Assembly: GCF_014647635.1 (NCBI RefSeq)
Contig: NZ_BMPO01000003.1
Coordinates: forward strand, 434,001-498,000
DNA: 64,000 nt
Reading direction: 5' to 3'
From: Pseudomonas matsuisoli
Lineage (GTDB): Bacteria > Pseudomonadota > Gammaproteobacteria > Pseudomonadales > Pseudomonadaceae
Shown: positions 17,242 through 25,902 of the stretch, in pieces
Layout of the letters: each line of letters opens with the position of its first letter
Numbering within the stretch: the stretch's first letter is position 1
Program-made: the position numbers and the translations under genes
The notes under the pieces: generated by a model
Seen by the model: the letters and a program-made list of their open reading frames with translations, nothing else
Told to the model about the DNA's origin: nothing
The model's database searches: none

Positions 17242-17400
17242 TCAACTGCGGTCTTGCTTCTCCGGGCGCTGCTGGCGGGTCTGGTCTTGGTCTTCCATGC
17301 CGCCATACCCACTGGGGCCGGGATTGCCGCCCTTCTTCGCCAAATCGGCGTCTTTGCGCTCGGCATTACGGTTCTGTTCGCGTTCGTCTTTATCGGACAT
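17242..17400 (-). CDS. Small hydrophilic protein, 52 residues
   Basis: A short gene that is easy to miss. It encodes MSDKDEREQNRNAERK and onward, an extremely charged, cysteine-free 52-residue protein with a glycine-proline centre (KKGGNPGPSGYGG) and an Asp/Gln/Arg-rich tail ending KQDRS. An ideal AAGGAG site sits 8 bp before the ATG at 17400, the best ribosome site in the area, which is the main reason to accept it. It looks intrinsically disordered, like small stress-induced proteins of pseudomonads. It lies 53 bp upstream of the GT4 gene on the same strand and may be the first gene of that transcript. Function unknown. Confidence 0.72.
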   Translation of the reverse strand: MSDKDEREQNRNAERKDADLAKKGGNPGPSGYGGMEDQDQTRQQRPEKQDRS

Positions 17401-17676
17401 GTCCACACTCCTTTCTCACGTGTTCATAAGGTTCGGCAGCACCGCGCACTTGGAGGTGCCCATGAACGGACAAGTGGAAGGAACGCGAACAGATCACGAC
17501 ATTCCGAGTCCTTTATTACATGCGGTGTAATTCTGCGACCGGCGTCCGCCCATATCTGGCAAGATGATGGCCCTGTGCCTAACGCCCGATCCGTGGCCGC
17601 AGTGATGCATTTCAATTTTTGCCATGCCTACGCCGTGCTGCGCGTGGGCTCATTTGACGGGTAACTTCTCTCCTCG

Positions 17677-19836
17677 ATGAATCAGCTTTCCGTAAACCTC
17701 ACCAACTGTGAGGACGAACCTATTCATACACCGAGGTCGATCCAGCCCCATGGCGCGCTGCTGATCGTGGATGAGCAGCGTAGATTGCTCTCCAAAAGTG
17801 CCAACTTTCTAAACGTCACGACCTTGTCGCTGCAGACTGGCGCGACGCTGCTCCAAAACATGCTCGACGCCGATATCCATGCATTGATTGAAGAGGCGAT
17901 CCGTGCGCCCACGCGCTGGGAAAACAGCGCGGAGGTCTGGATAGGTGACCAGCTCTTCGATGTCGTGGGCCACAAGTACCTGGGCTTAATTTATTTGGAA
18001 TTTGAGCCACGCGAGTCCGGTACCGCTTCGTTCACTGAGTTCGCCCTTAGTGCCCAGCGCATCATTCGCCAGATGCAATTGCACGACGACCTGCACACGT
18101 TGCTGACGAATGTCGTCACCGAAGTCCGGCGAATGACCGGTTTCGATCGCATCATGGCGTACCGTTTCAACAGTGACCTGTCTGGCGAGGTCGTCGCTGA
18201 AGCCCGTCGCGACGATTTGGTCAGTTACCTCGGCCAACGGTACCCGGCGTCTGACATCCCCGCACAAGCCCGCCGCCTGTACATCCAGAACCCCATTCGC
18301 ATGATCGTGGACGTTGCCTACGAGCCATCGCGTATGGAGCCCTCATGTCATCCGGACACACAGCAGGAATTCGACATGAGCCTCTGCGCGCTGCGTAGCG
18401 TCTCGCCAATCCATTGCGAATACCTGACGAACATGGGCGTGCATGCGTCCATGAGCATTTCCCTGGTGGTCGACGGGCAGTTGTGGGGACTCTTCTCCTG
18501 CCATCACATGACGCCTAAACATCTGTCTCATCCGATCCGGATGTTCTTCCAGATCATCTCCCAGGCCAGCAGTGCGATCGTGCAACGCCTCGAAGCGACT
18601 CAGCACAACGCACAACTGCATGCCGCCGCTGAACGCCGTAATGGGCTCATGCTGACGGCACTGGAGTCGGATGACCTGCTCCAGGCCCTTGGCCAGGGCG
18701 AGACCAACATGGCCAAGCTGCTCGACTGCGATGCGGCGGTGGCCATGCTCGGTGGGCGCTTGGTCAGCATTGGCGGGGAATGTACAGAACAGGCCTACGC
18801 CGTTGTCGACTTCCTGAAGGACCGTGACGACCTTGAGGCGTACCAGACCGATGCGTGGCCGACAGCCGATGCGGAGCAAGGGATCGAAATTTATCCCGGC
18901 GTCATGGCCATTCGTTTCCACAAGCCCGAGAACGGCTGGATCGTCTGGTTCCGCCGCGAAAATATCCGCACCATTCGCTGGGGCGGCAAGCCGGAAAAGA
19001 ACATGAAGGTCGGCCCGCTGGGGCCGCGCCTGACGCCCCGCGGTTCGTTCGAAGCCTGGGAAGAAGTGGTTCGCGGGCGCTCGCGCCCGTGGACGGAGGT
19101 CGACATCCAAATCGCCAACGCGTTGCGCCGGGAGCTGATCGAGTACTCGCTGCATCGTGCCAGTGAGGTCGATGAGATGCGCCGCAGGCTCATCGCGGTG
19201 CTCGGCCATGATTTGCGTAACCCACTGCAATCCATTTCGATGGCGGCATCGATGCTGTCCGCCGACGACGCAAGAACGACGGAGTTGCGCAAACACATCA
19301 CGCATTCCAGCGGCCGTATGGAACGGCTGATCATGCAGATCCTGGACATGAGCCGCCTGCAGGCGGGCTTGGGTATCACCGTCAACAAGGTGCCGACGGA
19401 TCTTTCCGAATTGGTCAGTGCCATTGCAGCCGAATCGGACATGGCCTTTCGCGGCACGCCCCTCGAATGCACCATCCAACCGGATGTCCGCGCAAACATC
19501 GACCCGGATCGGTACGCGCAACTGATCGCCAATCTCCTGAGCAATGCGCGTCAACACGGGCTCGCCGGCCACGCAACGCATCTACATTTGCACGCGACGG
19601 CGGGCGAAATAGCCTTGCGGGTGTGCAATTACGCCCCGCTACTGCCTGCAAGCACGCTGCAAAACATGTTCGTCCCGTTCAAGCAGTTCTCCCCACCGAA
19701 TGCGCAAAACCGGGGCGGCCTTGGGATCGGCTTGTACATCTGCCACGCCATCGCGGTAGCACACGGCGGTACACTGACCGTCGAGCAGCGTGATGACGGT
19801 TTGATCACCTTTACGCAAACGCTCGTTGGCGGTTGA
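17677..19836 (+). CDS. bphP: Bacteriophytochrome sensor histidine kinase
   Basis: A 719-residue photoreceptor kinase. The biliverdin-attaching Cys11 lies in LTNCEDEPIH, followed by the PAS domain (SIQPHGALL). The GAF domain carries PASDIPAQARRLY (Asp193 of the chromophore pocket) and SPIHCEYLTNMGV with the conserved histidine. A PHY domain follows (about 330-500, with the WGGKPEK tongue region). The output is a kinase with H511 in LGHDLRNPLQS, NLLSNARQHG, and GGLGIGLYICHAIA. It should switch between Pr and Pfr in red/far-red light and phosphorylate a regulator. No haem oxygenase (bphO) and no receiver gene lie beside it. The ATG lacks a clear ribosome site. Confidence 0.92.
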   Translation: MNQLSVNLTNCEDEPIHTPRSIQPHGALLIVDEQRRLLSKSANFLNVTTLSLQTGATLLQNMLDADIHALIEEAIRAPTRWENSAEVWIGDQLFDVVGHKYLGLIYLEFEPRESGTASFTEFALSAQRIIRQMQLHDDLHTLLTNVVTEVRRMTGFDRIMAYRFNSDLSGEVVAEARRDDLVSYLGQRYPASDIPAQARRLYIQNPIRMIVDVAYEPSRMEPSCHPDTQQEFDMSLCALRSVSPIHCEYLTNMGVHASMSISLVVDGQLWGLFSCHHMTPKHLSHPIRMFFQIISQASSAIVQRLEATQHNAQLHAAAERRNGLMLTALESDDLLQALGQGETNMAKLLDCDAAVAMLGGRLVSIGGECTEQAYAVVDFLKDRDDLEAYQTDAWPTADAEQGIEIYPGVMAIRFHKPENGWIVWFRRENIRTIRWGGKPEKNMKVGPLGPRLTPRGSFEAWEEVVRGRSRPWTEVDIQIANALRRELIEYSLHRASEVDEMRRRLIAVLGHDLRNPLQSISMAASMLSADDARTTELRKHITHSSGRMERLIMQILDMSRLQAGLGITVNKVPTDLSELVSAIAAESDMAFRGTPLECTIQPDVRANIDPDRYAQLIANLLSNARQHGLAGHATHLHLHATAGEIALRVCNYAPLLPASTLQNMFVPFKQFSPPNAQNRGGLGIGLYICHAIAVAHGGTLTVEQRDDGLITFTQTLVGG

Positions 19837-19885
19837 TACCTTCCGCATAAGTCAGCGGCCAACGGTCGCGGACGCCAAACATAGG

Positions 19886-19915
19886 GTGGATTAGCCACGT
19901 CGTGGCGTAATCCAC
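19886..19915. terminator. Imperfect hairpin between bphP and the cyclase gene
   Basis: GTGGATTA and TAATCCAC form the outer stem and CCACG/CGTGG the inner stem of a dyad between two convergent genes. There is no T-run. It may be a terminator or a degenerate repetitive palindrome. Confidence 0.4.
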
Positions 19916-19989
19916 TGTTCACTCGGACCGCTGCCAAAGCCCATATCCCGCAGTACGCCGCGAGGGCCGACGCCCCCTCTGTCGAGACG

Positions 19990-21510
19990 CTAGAGGGGCC
20001 TCACGCAGTCGCGGCCCTCCTCCTTGGCTCGATAAAGCGCTTGATCGGCTGCCTGGATCAGCGTCTCGACGGCCGTGTGCTCGGCCTCCCCTGGCATCAT
20101 GGCATGAACGCCAATGCTCACCGTCACGACGCCAAGGGCGTTCCCCTCGTGGGCGACGCCCAGGTTTCGTACCGCCATCCGCATCCGCTCGGCCAAGGTT
20201 CGTGCAGTGGACAGATTCGCGCCTGGCAGCAATACAGCAAGCTCTTCACCTCCATAGCGTGCTGCCAGCTCTCCGGCGCGGCTGGCAGAGCCGGCGATCG
20301 CGTCAGCGACTGCACGGATGCACGCATCGCCTGCAGGATGGCCATAGAGGTCATTGAACCGCTTGAAGTGGTCTATATCGATGAGCAACAACGCCACACA
20401 TGTTTCGGCACGCCGCGCACGGTTGATTTCCGACGCGATGGTCAGGTCGAAATGCCGACGATTCGCAAGGCCGGTCAAGCCATCTTGCATGGCGAGTTTC
20501 TCCAGTACATCACGCGCCTGCCGCAGCTCTTCCTCCGAGCGCAGCGTACCGCGGATCTGCCGCACCAGCGCCCAACCGAATAGTCCCATTCCTCCGATGA
20601 CGATGGCGACGACAACTGCCGACGCCCAGGCACTGCGTAACCAACGGGCATGAATGTCGTCCGTGGCAATGGCCGCCTCGACAACGAGGGGAATGTCCTG
20701 CCCCAACGCGCGATACGCAAACACCCGCTCGATATGATCGACTTTCGATGAGAAGACGTCGCTGCCGATGGGCGCGCGCGGCAACAAGTCGGCAAACACC
20801 CGACCATTCGCAAGGCTCGTTCCGATCACGCTGGCGTCGAACGGCCGCCGCACAAGGACCGTACCGTCGCGCAAGGCGAGCAGGATCAGCCCGTCGGTAC
20901 CCAGGTCGAAGTCGTCATAGAAGTCGAGAAAATACTGGACCTTGAACGTCACCAGCGCCACGCCAGCGAAGTGGCCATCTTCATCTTCGATACGCCGTGA
21001 AATAGGAATGATCAGATCACCCGTCGTACGACTGTTGATCACGGGGCCCACATGAACCGCTTTGTCGCGACTGGCACGGTGATAGCGAAAATACTCACGG
21101 TCTGCATTGGAACGAGTCTGACGTTCGCCAAGCGAGCTCGCCAACCACTGGCCATCCGGCCCATAGATGAACAAACCATGCAGCTGGGGCATCACTTGAA
21201 CCTGCTGGAAAAGCATCTTGTGCATGCGGTCCAACTGCTGCGGCGAGGCGCCATCCCACTCCACGCGCTCCACCATCGCATACAGGATCTGGTCGGCCTG
21301 TTTCACGACATCCTGGACATGCTGATCGACCGCCAATGCCAGGTTTGCCGTATTGACGCGGGCGTCGTCGTACCCCTGCCGGTAGGAACGTTCCAACTGC
21401 CAAGCCACAGCCAGAACGAAGATGAGCATGACCGACAGGGTGAACACGATGGCCAGCCGTTCGACTCGAGTGCTGACGTACTGCTGTATCAGGCGGTGGC
21501 GAAAAGGCAT
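19990..21510 (-). CDS. Membrane-bound diguanylate cyclase (dCACHE-GGDEF)
   Basis: A 506-residue protein. A membrane segment at about 19-37 and another at about 296-316 bracket a periplasmic double-Cache sensor domain (GLFIYGPDGQWLAS, ADREYFRYHRAS, GPVINSRTTG). The cytosolic GGDEF domain has DGLTGLANRRHFD, LLLIDIDHFKRFND and the active site RYGGEEL at 420-424. It should make c-di-GMP from two GTP in response to a small extracellular ligand. The inhibitory I-site, usually RxxD five residues before the active site, reads RAGE (411-414), so product inhibition may be weakened. It converges with bphP. Confidence 0.88.
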   Translation of the reverse strand: MPFRHRLIQQYVSTRVERLAIVFTLSVMLIFVLAVAWQLERSYRQGYDDARVNTANLALAVDQHVQDVVKQADQILYAMVERVEWDGASPQQLDRMHKMLFQQVQVMPQLHGLFIYGPDGQWLASSLGERQTRSNADREYFRYHRASRDKAVHVGPVINSRTTGDLIIPISRRIEDEDGHFAGVALVTFKVQYFLDFYDDFDLGTDGLILLALRDGTVLVRRPFDASVIGTSLANGRVFADLLPRAPIGSDVFSSKVDHIERVFAYRALGQDIPLVVEAAIATDDIHARWLRSAWASAVVVAIVIGGMGLFGWALVRQIRGTLRSEEELRQARDVLEKLAMQDGLTGLANRRHFDLTIASEINRARRAETCVALLLIDIDHFKRFNDLYGHPAGDACIRAVADAIAGSASRAGELAARYGGEELAVLLPGANLSTARTLAERMRMAVRNLGVAHEGNALGVVTVSIGVHAMMPGEAEHTAVETLIQAADQALYRAKEEGRDCVRPL

Positions 21511-21711
21511 CGGCTATCCATGTGTCGATCAATCTGGCTAGGAGCGTTGGGGAACGATGCGGCGAACGCCGTAGCCCATCGCGCTTCCCTGAGTTGCGCT
21601 GCGCTGCCGCTTGTTATGTGGCTAACGTGGATAAAAAGTCGACCCGTTACTTATGGTGTTTTATCCGCGTAGCAGATCGGCGCAGTGATCTGCCTTCAGT
21701 CTAGTGCCTTT

Positions 21712-22596
21712 TCAGGAACCTTCATCCAGGTCGCAGGCGACGGAAATCAGCGTATCGAACAATGCCTGCGCCGCCACCGACAGCTCGTGGTGTGGCTGCG
21801 TCAGCAGCCCGATAGGTTTCTCGACAACGGGCTGGCGAAGAGGAATACAGTGGGCCCCCAGCGACTGCATTTGCCCGATGCACAGCGATGGCACCGCACT
21901 CACGCCCAGGCCGCTGGCAACCATACGCCCCACCGTGACCAGTTGATGGCACTCGAACGCAACCGATATGCGATAGGACTCTTCCAGCAGGAAACGTACG
22001 GCAGATGGCCGCTGTAGCGTGATGAAGGGGTACGCCATCAACTGATCCCAAGTCACCACCGCTTCGTCCCTAAGCGGGGAGTCGCTCGGCACGGCTGCAA
22101 CGAACCGATCGACATACAGCGGGGTGAACGCGAGGCCGGAGCTGGGCTCGGGCTCAAAACCTACTCCCAGTTCGACACGGCGATCGCGCACCATTTCGCC
22201 CACTTGTTCGTTGATCACGTCATGCACGGTGATGTTGATCTGAGGGTAGCGCTCGCGAAACGCAGTGAGGATGTCGGGCAGCGGATTACACGCGAAGGAT
22301 GGCATCGCAGCGAGTGAGACTCGTCCCTGCTGCAGCGTGAACCGCTGGCGCATTTGATCCTCGGTGTTTTCCCAATCGGCCACGAGTCGTCTTGCCAGCG
22401 GCAGCAATGCTTCGCCTTCAGGCGTCAGCGCAACCGCGCGCGTGCTACGACTGAACAGCCGGCCTCCCAGGGACTCTTCCAGCGTCTTGATCGTCAAGCT
22501 CAACGCGGGTTGAGAAAGGTGCAAACGTTCGCAAGCCTGCGCAAAACTAAGGCTCTGCGCCACGGCAAGAAACGCGCGGACTTGCTTGAGCGTCAT
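21712..22596 (-). CDS. dhcR: LysR-family regulator of the adjacent CoA-transferase operon
   Basis: A 294-residue LTTR: MTLKQVRAFLAVAQSLSFAQACERLHLSQPALSLTIKTLEESLGGRLFSRSTRAVALTPEG in family blocks at residues 1-60, then an effector domain. ATG 22596 follows AAGGGG; a longer frame to 22719 has no support. It is divergent from the CoA-transferase genes with a 138-bp AT-rich gap. In P. aeruginosa the same position next to dehydrocarnitine/acetoacetate CoA-transferase genes is taken by a LysR regulator (DhcR); the symbol is given on synteny and should be treated as provisional. Confidence 0.75.
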   Translation of the reverse strand: MTLKQVRAFLAVAQSLSFAQACERLHLSQPALSLTIKTLEESLGGRLFSRSTRAVALTPEGEALLPLARRLVADWENTEDQMRQRFTLQQGRVSLAAMPSFACNPLPDILTAFRERYPQINITVHDVINEQVGEMVRDRRVELGVGFEPEPSSGLAFTPLYVDRFVAAVPSDSPLRDEAVVTWDQLMAYPFITLQRPSAVRFLLEESYRISVAFECHQLVTVGRMVASGLGVSAVPSLCIGQMQSLGAHCIPLRQPVVEKPIGLLTQPHHELSVAAQALFDTLISVACDLDEGS

Positions 22597-22734
22597 GCTG
22601 ACCCCTTCGAATGATTTGCCAAGCAAATTAATCCATTTCAAAAATAAAATTAACAAATGAATTTGCGGAGTAGACACTCGCTTGCAGTGGGCAACCCTGT
22701 CATCACTGCCAGACAACAATAACGAGGACGAGAC

Positions 22735-23433
22735 ATGTCAGGTTTCGACAAACGCGTGAACTCCTATGAAGAAGCCATGGCTGGCCTGGAAGATGGCATG
22801 ACCGTCTTGGCGGGTGGTTTTGGCCTGTGCGGCATTCCCGAGAACCTCATCGCCGAGATCAAACGCAAAGGCACCCGCGACCTGACGGTCGTTTCCAATA
22901 ACTGCGGCGTCGATGGTTTCGGTCTTGGCGTGCTGTTGGAAGACCGGCAGATCCGCAAGATGATCGCGTCCTACGTCGGTGAGAACGCCCTGTTCGAGCG
23001 TCAGTTGCTCGACGGCGAGCTCGAGGTCGAACTCACTCCTCAAGGTACGCTGGCCGAAAAGATGCGCGCGGGCGGTGCGGGCATCCCCGCCTTCTACACC
23101 GCTACCGGTTTCGGTACGCCTGTCGCTGAGGGAAAGGAAGCACGCCAGTTCGACGGTCGCGACTACATCCTCGAGCATTCGATCATTGGCGACTTCGCCA
23201 TCGTGAAAGGCTGGAAGGCCGACCGCTACGGCAACGTCGTCTACCGCCACACCGCCCAGAACTTCAATCCACTGGCTGCCATGGCCGGAAAGATCACCGT
23301 CGTTGAAGTGGAAGAGATTGTCGAACCCGGTGAGCTGGACCCTGCACACATCCATACGCCCGGCATCTACGTTGACCGCATCATCAAGGGCACTTTCGAG
23401 AAGCGCATCGAGAAACGCACGCTACGCGAGTGA
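22735..23433 (+). CDS. dhcA: 3-oxoacid/dehydrocarnitine CoA-transferase subunit A
   Basis: A 232-residue alpha subunit of a class I CoA-transferase. Visible are [15 protein letters not shown] (CoA-binding glycine loop), [24 protein letters not shown], and [17 protein letters not shown]. With subunit B it moves CoA between succinyl-CoA and a 3-oxoacid such as acetoacetate or 3-dehydrocarnitine. Gene order LysR-A-B-thiolase-TIGR00366 matches the P. aeruginosa dhc locus, so dehydrocarnitine or ketone-body use is likely; sequence alone does not separate the two. The gap to subunit B is 94 bp. Confidence 0.85.
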   Translation: MSGFDKRVNSYEEAMAGLEDGMTVLAGGFGLCGIPENLIAEIKRKGTRDLTVVSNNCGVDGFGLGVLLEDRQIRKMIASYVGENALFERQLLDGELEVELTPQGTLAEKMRAGGAGIPAFYTATGFGTPVAEGKEARQFDGRDYILEHSIIGDFAIVKGWKADRYGNVVYRHTAQNFNPLAAMAGKITVVEVEEIVEPGELDPAHIHTPGIYVDRIIKGTFEKRIEKRTLRE

Positions 23434-23527
23434 TCGCATTGCTAAGACCCTTAGGCAGCGCGTGAAGACACGCGCGCGGATCGAATCGACCTCGATGTAT
23501 CGAGGTCCATAACAAGAGGCAACAGGC

Positions 23528-24187
23528 ATGGCACTCACCCGCGAACAAATGGCTCAGCGCGTGGCGCGCGAACTGCAAGACGGTTTTTACGTAAATCTCG
23601 GCATCGGCATTCCAACCCTGGTCGCCAACTACGTCCCGGACGGCATGGACGTGATGCTGCAATCGGAGAATGGCCTGCTCGGCATGGGCGCCTTCCCAAC
23701 CGAAGCTGAACTCGATGCGGACATGATCAACGCGGGCAAACAGACAGTCACCGCGCGTAAAGGCGCGTCGATCTTCAACTCCGCGGACTCTTTCGCGATG
23801 ATCCGCGGCGGTCATGTCGATCTCACGGTACTCGGCGCGTTCGAGGTGGACATCGACGGCAACATCGCCAGCTGGATGATCCCCGGCAAACTCGTCAAAG
23901 GCATGGGCGGCGCCATGGACCTCGTGGCGGGCGCCGAAAACATCATCGTCATCATGACCCACGCCTCGAAAGACGGTGCCTCGAAGCTACTGACCAAATG
24001 CTCGCTGCCGCTGACGGGCGCAGGTTGCATCAAGCGCGTGCTCACTGACCTTGCGTACCTCGAAATCGAAAACGGCGCGTTCGTGCTGAAAGAACGTGCC
24101 CCCGGCGTCAGCGTGGAAGAGATCGTCGCCAAGACCGAGGGCAAACTCATCGTGCCCGAGCATGTACCGGAGATGGTGTTTGCCTGA
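23528..24187 (+). CDS. dhcB: 3-oxoacid/dehydrocarnitine CoA-transferase subunit B
   Basis: A 219-residue beta subunit. The catalytic glutamate that forms the CoA thioester is Glu47 in QSENGLLGMG; NLGIGIPTLVANYV and GGHVDLTVLGAFEVD are other family motifs. It follows subunit A on the same strand and must assemble with it. It ends in VPEMVFA with LIVPEHVP, typical of ScoB/AtoA. It is followed by a REP-type palindrome in the 189-bp gap before the thiolase gene, which could moderate downstream transcription. Confidence 0.87.
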   Translation: MALTREQMAQRVARELQDGFYVNLGIGIPTLVANYVPDGMDVMLQSENGLLGMGAFPTEAELDADMINAGKQTVTARKGASIFNSADSFAMIRGGHVDLTVLGAFEVDIDGNIASWMIPGKLVKGMGGAMDLVAGAENIIVIMTHASKDGASKLLTKCSLPLTGAGCIKRVLTDLAYLEIENGAFVLKERAPGVSVEEIVAKTEGKLIVPEHVPEMVFA

Positions 24188-24210
24188 TGCCGGTGGGCTC
24201 GCGCCCCTTT

Positions 24211-24256
24211 GTGGGAGCGCGCCATGCGCGCGATCGCGGACATGGTCTGCTCCCAC
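24211..24256. repeat. REP palindrome between dhcB and atoB
   Basis: GTGGGAGC at 24211 pairs with GCTCCCAC at 24249-24256, with internal CCATG/CATGG and CGCGATCGCG dyads. The outer arms match the REP at 46665. A fragment with TGTAGGAGCGGGC follows near 24294. It lies inside a presumed operon, where such elements can attenuate or stabilise mRNA. Confidence 0.65.
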
Positions 24257-24376
24257 AGAGAAGCGGTATGAGTGCCAATCCGCTATCGGCGTGTAGGAGC
24301 GGGCGCTAAACCAGCCCGTGCCTAACCACTGCTGAATCGCACATCAGACGTAGCTGTAGTCAGACGGAGAACCACA

Positions 24377-25558
24377 ATGAAAGACGTCGTCATCGTAGCC
24401 GCCACCCGCACTGCCATCGGCAGCTTCCAGGGTGCCTTGGCCAATGTCCCGGCTCCCGACCTTGGTGCAGCCGTTATCAAACGCCTTCTCGAACAAACCG
24501 GCATTGCCCCGGAGCACATCGACGAAGTCATTCTGGGCCAGGTCCTCACCGCCGGCTCCGGACAAAACCCTGCGCGCCAGACTTCGATCAAGGCAGGACT
24601 GCCTCCAACCGTCCCCGCGCTAACCCTGAACAAAGTGTGCGGCTCGGGCCTCAAGGCGCTGCACCTTGCGACCCAGGCCATTCGCTGCGGCGACGCCGAC
24701 ATCATCGTTGCCGGCGGCCAGGAAAACATGAGCCTGGCCCCTTACGTCCTGCCCAAGGCCCGCACCGGCCTTCGCATGGGGCACGCCGAGCTGCAGGACA
24801 GCATGATCACCGACGGCCTATGGGACGCTTTCAACGATTACCACATGGGCTCGACGGCCGAAAACCTGGTCGAGAAGTACGGCATCAGCCGCGAGGATCA
24901 GGACGCCTTCGCCGCCGCCTCCCAGCAGAAAGCGGCTGCCGCAACCGAAAGCGGCCGCTTCAAAGCTGAAATCACGCCGATTCAAATTCCCCAGCGCAAG
25001 GGCGATCCCCTGACCTTCGACACCGATGAAGGCCCGCGGCCCGGCACCACGGCCGACGGCCTGGCGAAGCTCAAGCCTGCTTTCAAGAAAGAGGGCAGCG
25101 TCACCGCCGGCAATGCCTCCAGCCTCAACGACGGTGCGGCAGCGGTCATTCTCATGAGCGCCGATAAAGCGCAATCGCTGGGCATCAAACCCCTTGCCCG
25201 CATCAAGGCGTACGCCAATGCGGGCGTTGACCCGGCCATCATGGGTATTGGTCCGGTCTCCGCAACCCGCCGATGCCTGGAAAAAGCGGTGTGGACGCTG
25301 GATGAACTGGACCTGATCGAAGCCAACGAGGCCTTTGCCGCCCAGGCGCTTTCGGTCGGCAAGGAGTTGGGTTGGAATCCCGAGAAGGTCAACGTCAACG
25401 GCGGCGCCATCGCCCTCGGGCACCCGATCGGCGCCTCCGGTTGCCGTGTGCTGGTGACGCTGTTGCACGAGATGATCCGCCGCGATGTGCACAAGGGCCT
25501 GGCGACCCTGTGCATTGGCGGCGGCCAAGGCGTCGCCCTGGCGATCGAGCGGGATTGA
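24377..25558 (+). CDS. atoB: Acetyl-CoA C-acetyltransferase (thiolase)
   Basis: A 393-residue thiolase of standard length. The acyl-accepting cysteine is in [10 protein letters not shown] (near residue 88), the catalytic histidine in [17 protein letters not shown], and the second cysteine in TLCIGGGQG near the C-terminus. It cleaves acetoacetyl-CoA, the product of the CoA-transferase, to two acetyl-CoA. GGAG lies before the ATG. It sits between the CoA-transferase and the transporter gene and completes the pathway from an imported 3-oxoacid to acetyl-CoA. Confidence 0.93.
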   Translation: MKDVVIVAATRTAIGSFQGALANVPAPDLGAAVIKRLLEQTGIAPEHIDEVILGQVLTAGSGQNPARQTSIKAGLPPTVPALTLNKVCGSGLKALHLATQAIRCGDADIIVAGGQENMSLAPYVLPKARTGLRMGHAELQDSMITDGLWDAFNDYHMGSTAENLVEKYGISREDQDAFAAASQQKAAAATESGRFKAEITPIQIPQRKGDPLTFDTDEGPRPGTTADGLAKLKPAFKKEGSVTAGNASSLNDGAAAVILMSADKAQSLGIKPLARIKAYANAGVDPAIMGIGPVSATRRCLEKAVWTLDELDLIEANEAFAAQALSVGKELGWNPEKVNVNGGAIALGHPIGASGCRVLVTLLHEMIRRDVHKGLATLCIGGGQGVALAIERD

Positions 25559-25581
25559 TCCGCAGGTAACCGTGTTCATTG

Positions 25582-25625
25582 GCAAACGGACCCCGAAGGA
25601 CCACGACCCGGAGGGGTCTGTTTGC
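25582..25625. terminator. Long hairpin after atoB
   Basis: GCAAACGGACCCC (25582-25594) pairs with GGGGTCTGTTTGC (25613-25625) over 13 bp with one G-U pair and an 18-nt loop. No T-run follows. It lies in a 344-bp gap before the transporter gene, in which I otherwise see only the ribosome site of that gene (AGGAGC). Confidence 0.5.
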
Positions 25626-25902
25626 TGGTGGCGTAGGACGATGGCATGAGGTGCCGTCGACAAGAAATACGCCGGTGATACCGATATCGCATTCGCGGGT
25701 AAGCGGATGCGGTGGAAAAGGCGATATAGAAAAACGGCTCTGACACTGGACTTGAATTCATATTGAATCGATCTGCCCGGACTCCATCCGGGCATTCGTC
25801 GTACTGGAAACCCGAAAAACCGTAACACCTACACCGCCCTAAACGACATCAAGACACTTCGGCCCACAAGGCCGCTAACAACAATAAATCAGGAGCTTCA
25901 CC

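Noticed and set aside
18343-19581. Long minus-strand open frame (412 codons) opposite bphP
   Set aside because: It is antisense to a clear phytochrome kinase, has no family motifs, and is explained by GC-rich codon bias.
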